A stretch of 7,594 nucleotides of DNA from positions 1 through 7,594 of the forward strand of contig JBDTRO010000293.1 in the NCBI GenBank assembly GCA_039931635.1, read 5' to 3'. This document shows positions 5,746 to 7,594 of the stretch, one piece after another. Each line of letters starts with the position of its first letter. Within the stretch, counting starts at the first letter, position 1. This DNA comes from RBG-16-66-20 sp039931635. Its GTDB lineage: Bacteria; Pseudomonadota; Gammaproteobacteria; Burkholderiales; SG8-39. The position numbers were made by a program, and so were the translations under genes. Under the pieces are notes generated by a model, which did not search any database, was not told where the DNA came from, and saw only the letters and a program-made list of their open reading frames with translations.

Positions 5746-7016
5746 GTTCGATCGCGCAGGTGGTGAGCTGCCTGGAGGGCTACGACCCGGATGCGCTGCG
5801 CGTCGACAAGGCGGGCGAAGCGATCCGCGCCTGCCTGACGCCGGTCGCCGATACCGAGACGGTCGCTATCCGGGATTCCCTCGGACGGGTTCTGGCGCAG
5901 GACGTCGTGCCGCAAATCAATGTTCCGGGCGACGACAATTCAGCGATGGACGGTTGGGCGCTCGGAAGCGCGGATATTTCTTCCGGCCAGGAAGTTCAAC
6001 TGCGCGAGATCGGAAAGGCACTTGCCGGCAAACCCTTTCGGGGCAAGGTCGGCTCTGGCGAATGCGTGCGAGTGATGACCGGCGCGGTGATGCCGCAGGG
6101 CGCCGATACCGTAGTGGTACAGGAAATCTGCCGGACCGAGCAGGACCGGATCACCGTTCCCGCCGGCCAGAAGGCTGGCCAGAACGTGCGCGCCGCGGGC
6201 GAGGATCTGAAGGCAGGCGTGGCGGTGCTGCGCCCAGGACAGCCGGTGCGGGCGGCGGACCTGGGCCTGATGGCCTCGCTGGGCATCGCCGAGGTGAAGG
6301 TAAAGCGCAGGCTGCGGGTCGCTTTCTTTTCCACCGGCGACGAACTCGCATCGATCGGGGCGCCGCTCGCGCGCGGCCAGGTGTACGACTCCAACCGCTA
6401 CACCCTGCACGGCATGCTCGCGGGCCTCGGGATGGAAGCCATCGACATGGGCGTGGTGCGCGACGATCCGGTGCAGCTGGAGGCGGCGTTTACCGCCGCG
6501 GCGGCCAGGGCGGACGCCATCATCACCACCGGCGGCGTGTCGGTAGGCGAGGCCGATTTCGTCAAGCAGTTGATGGCGAAGCTGGGCGAAGTGCTGTTCT
6601 GGAAAATCGCCATGCGCCCGGGCCGGCCGATGGCCTTCGGCAGGATAGAAGCAGGAGGCAATGCAGCCTTCCTGTTCGGCCTGCCGGGCAACCCGGTGGC
6701 GGTGATGGTGACCTTCCACCAGTTCGTGCGCGACGCCTTGCTGGTGCTTGCCGGACGCACGGATTCCCTTGCCGCGCCGCTGCTCAAGGCCGCCAGCGCG
6801 GCCGCCATCCGGAAGGTCCCCGGCAGAACCGAGTACCAGCGCGGCGTGCTGTTCGCCGAGGATGGCACCTGCAAAGTCCGCACCACCGGCCAGCAGGGTT
6901 CCGGCGTGCTGCGCTCCATGTCCGAAGCCAATTGCTACATCGTGCTCGAGCACGAGCGCGGCAGGGTCGAGGCCGGCGAGCTGGTACAGGTGCGGCTGTT
7001 CGAGGGATTGAGCTAG
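5742..7016 (+). CDS. moeA: Molybdopterin molybdenumtransferase MoeA
   Basis: MoeA inserts molybdate into adenylylated molybdopterin (made by MogA/MoaB), giving Mo-molybdopterin, the step before MobA. The 424-residue product is close to the usual length (E. coli 411). Visible motifs are VPGDDNSAMDGWA (61-73, Asp70), VMTGAVMPQGADTVV (111-125, Thr113), the GEDLKAG segment (153-159), STGDEL (197-202, Glu201), VYDSNR (214-219, Asp216), TTGGVSVGEADFV (262-274, Asp272), FWKIAMRPGRPMAFG (286-300) and LFGLPGNPVAVMVTF (311-325). The C-terminal domain IV ends near residue 420. Its ATG overlaps the mobA stop; a GAAGAG about 11 nt upstream is a weak ribosome binding site. MoaA and the other Moco genes are not in view. 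Confidence 0.97.
   Translation: MSSIAQVVSCLEGYDPDALRVDKAGEAIRACLTPVADTETVAIRDSLGRVLAQDVVPQINVPGDDNSAMDGWALGSADISSGQEVQLREIGKALAGKPFRGKVGSGECVRVMTGAVMPQGADTVVVQEICRTEQDRITVPAGQKAGQNVRAAGEDLKAGVAVLRPGQPVRAADLGLMASLGIAEVKVKRRLRVAFFSTGDELASIGAPLARGQVYDSNRYTLHGMLAGLGMEAIDMGVVRDDPVQLEAAFTAAAARADAIITTGGVSVGEADFVKQLMAKLGEVLFWKIAMRPGRPMAFGRIEAGGNAAFLFGLPGNPVAVMVTFHQFVRDALLVLAGRTDSLAAPLLKAASAAAIRKVPGRTEYQRGVLFAEDGTCKVRTTGQQGSGVLRSMSEANCYIVLEHERGRVEAGELVQVRLFEGLS
6940..6955 (+). repeat. Perfect 16-bp palindrome near the end of moeA
   Basis: TCGTGCTCGAGCACGA reads the same on both strands with no central gap. It encodes the conserved VLEHE stretch of MoeA and lies 67 nt upstream of the next gene's ATG. 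It could be an operator for a dimeric regulator of the downstream genes, or a by-product of the codons for this peptide. Confidence 0.4.
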
Positions 7017-7022
7017 CCGAAA

Positions 7023-7292
7023 ATGGATCTGCGCCATTTCTTCAGCTCGCCGTCGGACAAGGGATTCATGGACTCGCCGCTGTTCTTCGGCGCGCTCGGC
7101 ACGGCGGTCTCGTCCTTTGTGCTCTATACCCTCGCGACCGGCAGCATCAGGGTGGACAAGGCCGGCACCACGATCGTGACCCGAGCGCAGCAACCGGGCT
7201 TCTTCTGGTTCTCGGTCCTGCTGCTGGGGACCATGGGCGCCGGCCTGCTTTTGCATGCGGTGCGCCAGTACCGGCGCAATGCCGGTGAATAG
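7023..7292 (+). CDS. Small two-helix membrane protein of unknown function
   Basis: I do not recognise this 89-residue protein. It has two hydrophobic segments (about residues 18-38 and 59-79), a 20-residue linker with Arg43, Lys46 and Arg54, and a basic tail (Arg81, Arg84, Arg85). Charge distribution suits both termini in the cytoplasm, but the prediction is weak. The phrase QQPGFFWFSVLLLG just before and in helix 2 resembles a pattern I recall from other small uncharacterised membrane proteins; no function follows from that. The ATG is 6 nt after the moeA stop, suggesting co-transcription. An in-frame ATG at 7068 (Met16), preceded by AAGGG at 7059-7063, is an alternative start that would keep both helices. 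GC-rich codon use like its neighbours supports it being a real gene. Confidence 0.7.
   Translation: MDLRHFFSSPSDKGFMDSPLFFGALGTAVSSFVLYTLATGSIRVDKAGTTIVTRAQQPGFFWFSVLLLGTMGAGLLLHAVRQYRRNAGE
7270..7286 (+). repeat. 6-bp inverted repeat at the end of the small membrane gene
   Basis: ACCGGC (7270-7275) and GCCGGT (7281-7286) flank the loop GCAAT. It is in the last codons of the small membrane protein and 30 nt before the dioxygenase ATG, near where a -35 region would be. There is no downstream T-run, so a Rho-independent terminator is unlikely. It could be a weak operator or stem-loop, or chance. Confidence 0.3.
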
Positions 7293-7303
7293 GCGCGGCG
7301 GAG

Positions 7304-7309
7304 TAAAGT
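7304..7309 (+). promoter_or_regulatory. Candidate -10 box for the dioxygenase gene
   Basis: TAAAGT (4/6 match to TATAAT) lies 7 nt before the ATG at 7317, the same geometry as the TAAAAT box ahead of mobA. No convincing -35 hexamer is found 16-18 bp upstream. A GGAG at 7300-7303 is 13 nt from the ATG, rather far for a ribosome binding site. It may give a leaderless or near-leaderless transcript. Confidence 0.3.
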
Positions 7310-7316
7310 GCCATCC

Positions 7317-7594
7317 ATGAATCCGATCCATCCCGGCCTGGCGCCGCTGGCGCGCGCTGCCAAGGAATTCAGCAAAGTATTTCGCACCACGGGCAAGGTG
7401 AACGAGCCCGGCCTCGCGGCCGAATTGCGCGCGGCTATCGACAGGCGTAGTGGGTGGCTCAGGCCGGAGCACCGCGTCGGGGATCCTGCGCGCTACATGC
7501 GCCATCTCCTTTACGTGGACCCTGAAGACGACTTCGTCATCACCGCCATCACCTGGCTGCCCGGGCAGAAAAGCCCGGTGCACGGCCATTACGT
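7317..7594 (+). CDS. Cupin-type thiol dioxygenase (cysteine dioxygenase family), 3' partial
   Basis: The first 92 codons of a gene that runs off the window. The family adds O2 to cysteine or a related thiol such as 3-mercaptopropionate, giving a sulfinic acid, using a non-haem iron held by three histidines. The visible part shows an N-terminal helical region (about 1-45), then YMRHLLYVDPEDDFVITAITW (60-80) and the first cupin motif, GQKSPVHGH, at 83-91. His89 and His91 would be two iron ligands; the third His and the rest of the barrel are outside the window. The motif and the preceding RHLLYVDP phrase match bacterial cysteine-dioxygenase-like proteins better than other cupins, but substrate cannot be told. 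It begins 24 nt after the small membrane gene, with a -10-like TAAAGT just ahead. Confidence 0.82.
   Translation, partial: MNPIHPGLAPLARAAKEFSKVFRTTGKVNEPGLAAELRAAIDRRSGWLRPEHRVGDPARYMRHLLYVDPEDDFVITAITWLPGQKSPVHGHY

Noticed and set aside
6165..6184. GGCCAG/CTGGCC stem and GGCCAGAA direct repeat in moeA
   Set aside because: Six-bp arms are expected by chance in GC-rich DNA, and the direct repeat reflects the peptide AGQKAGQN.
5954..7288. Overlapping + frame of about 444 codons through moeA and the small membrane gene
   Set aside because: Same GC-driven artefact: a Gly/Arg-rich product with no motif that crosses two well-supported genes.
7561..7578. CCGGGC/GCCCGG stem-loop in the dioxygenase gene as a terminator
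   Set aside because: It is inside the conserved cupin motif, has only 6 bp and no T-run after it.
5940..7589. Antisense open frame of about 549 codons opposite moeA and the genes after it
   Set aside because: It is the stop-poor shadow expected opposite GC-rich genes. It shows no recognisable motifs, is rich in Arg, His, Ala and Gly, and the sense strand encodes MoeA with every motif intact.
1..7594. Mobile element, CRISPR array, tRNA/rRNA, defence or biosynthetic cluster
   Set aside because: No transposase, terminal repeats, spaced direct repeats, RNA gene or foreign-looking gene is visible. The window is housekeeping cytochrome c and molybdenum cofactor genes plus two accessory genes.

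Overview
This is a densely coding, GC-rich stretch of a proteobacterial chromosome with all genes on the + strand. The best fit is a betaproteobacterium. The evidence is a System I cytochrome c maturation (ccm) operon with ccmH and ccmI as separate genes, a CcmI C-terminal domain and a MoeA N-terminus of the type I associate with that class, strong third-position GC bias, and -10-like TAAAAT/TAAAGT boxes placed 6-7 nt ahead of start codons. The assignment is an inference; there is no rRNA or other marker gene.

Bases 1-5165 hold the distal part of a ccm operon: ccmC (5' end cut off), ccmD, ccmE, ccmF, ccmG, ccmH and ccmI. All six junctions are 4-nt stop/start overlaps (five ATGA, one GTGA), so translation is probably coupled throughout. 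ccmA and ccmB would be expected just upstream. Together these proteins put haem on the chaperone CcmE (CcmC, CcmD), reduce the apocytochrome CXXCH thiols (CcmG, CcmH) and ligate haem to the apoprotein in the periplasm (CcmF, CcmH, CcmI). The key residues I checked are present: CcmC and CcmF histidines and WWD motifs, CcmE His123/Tyr127, CcmG CVSC, CcmH CLVC.

Bases 5182-7016 hold mobA and moeA, two late-step genes of molybdenum cofactor synthesis, again joined by an ATGA overlap. mobA follows ccmI after 16 nt, lacks a Shine-Dalgarno sequence, and has a promoter-like element whose predicted transcription start falls on its own ATG. Many molybdoenzymes exchange electrons with c-type cytochromes, so the pairing with ccm makes physiological sense.

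Bases 7023-7594 hold a small two-helix membrane protein of unknown function and the first 92 codons of a cupin-type thiol (cysteine) dioxygenase that runs off the window.

No tRNA, rRNA, CRISPR array, insertion sequence, prophage or convincing intrinsic terminator was seen, and no gap exceeds 25 nt. I found no evidence for a new multi-gene system. The points worth a second look are local: the leaderless-type promoters, a very AT-rich patch at the ccmD/ccmE junction, an apparently shortened TPR domain in CcmI, strong intragenic palindromes, and the unknown small membrane protein.
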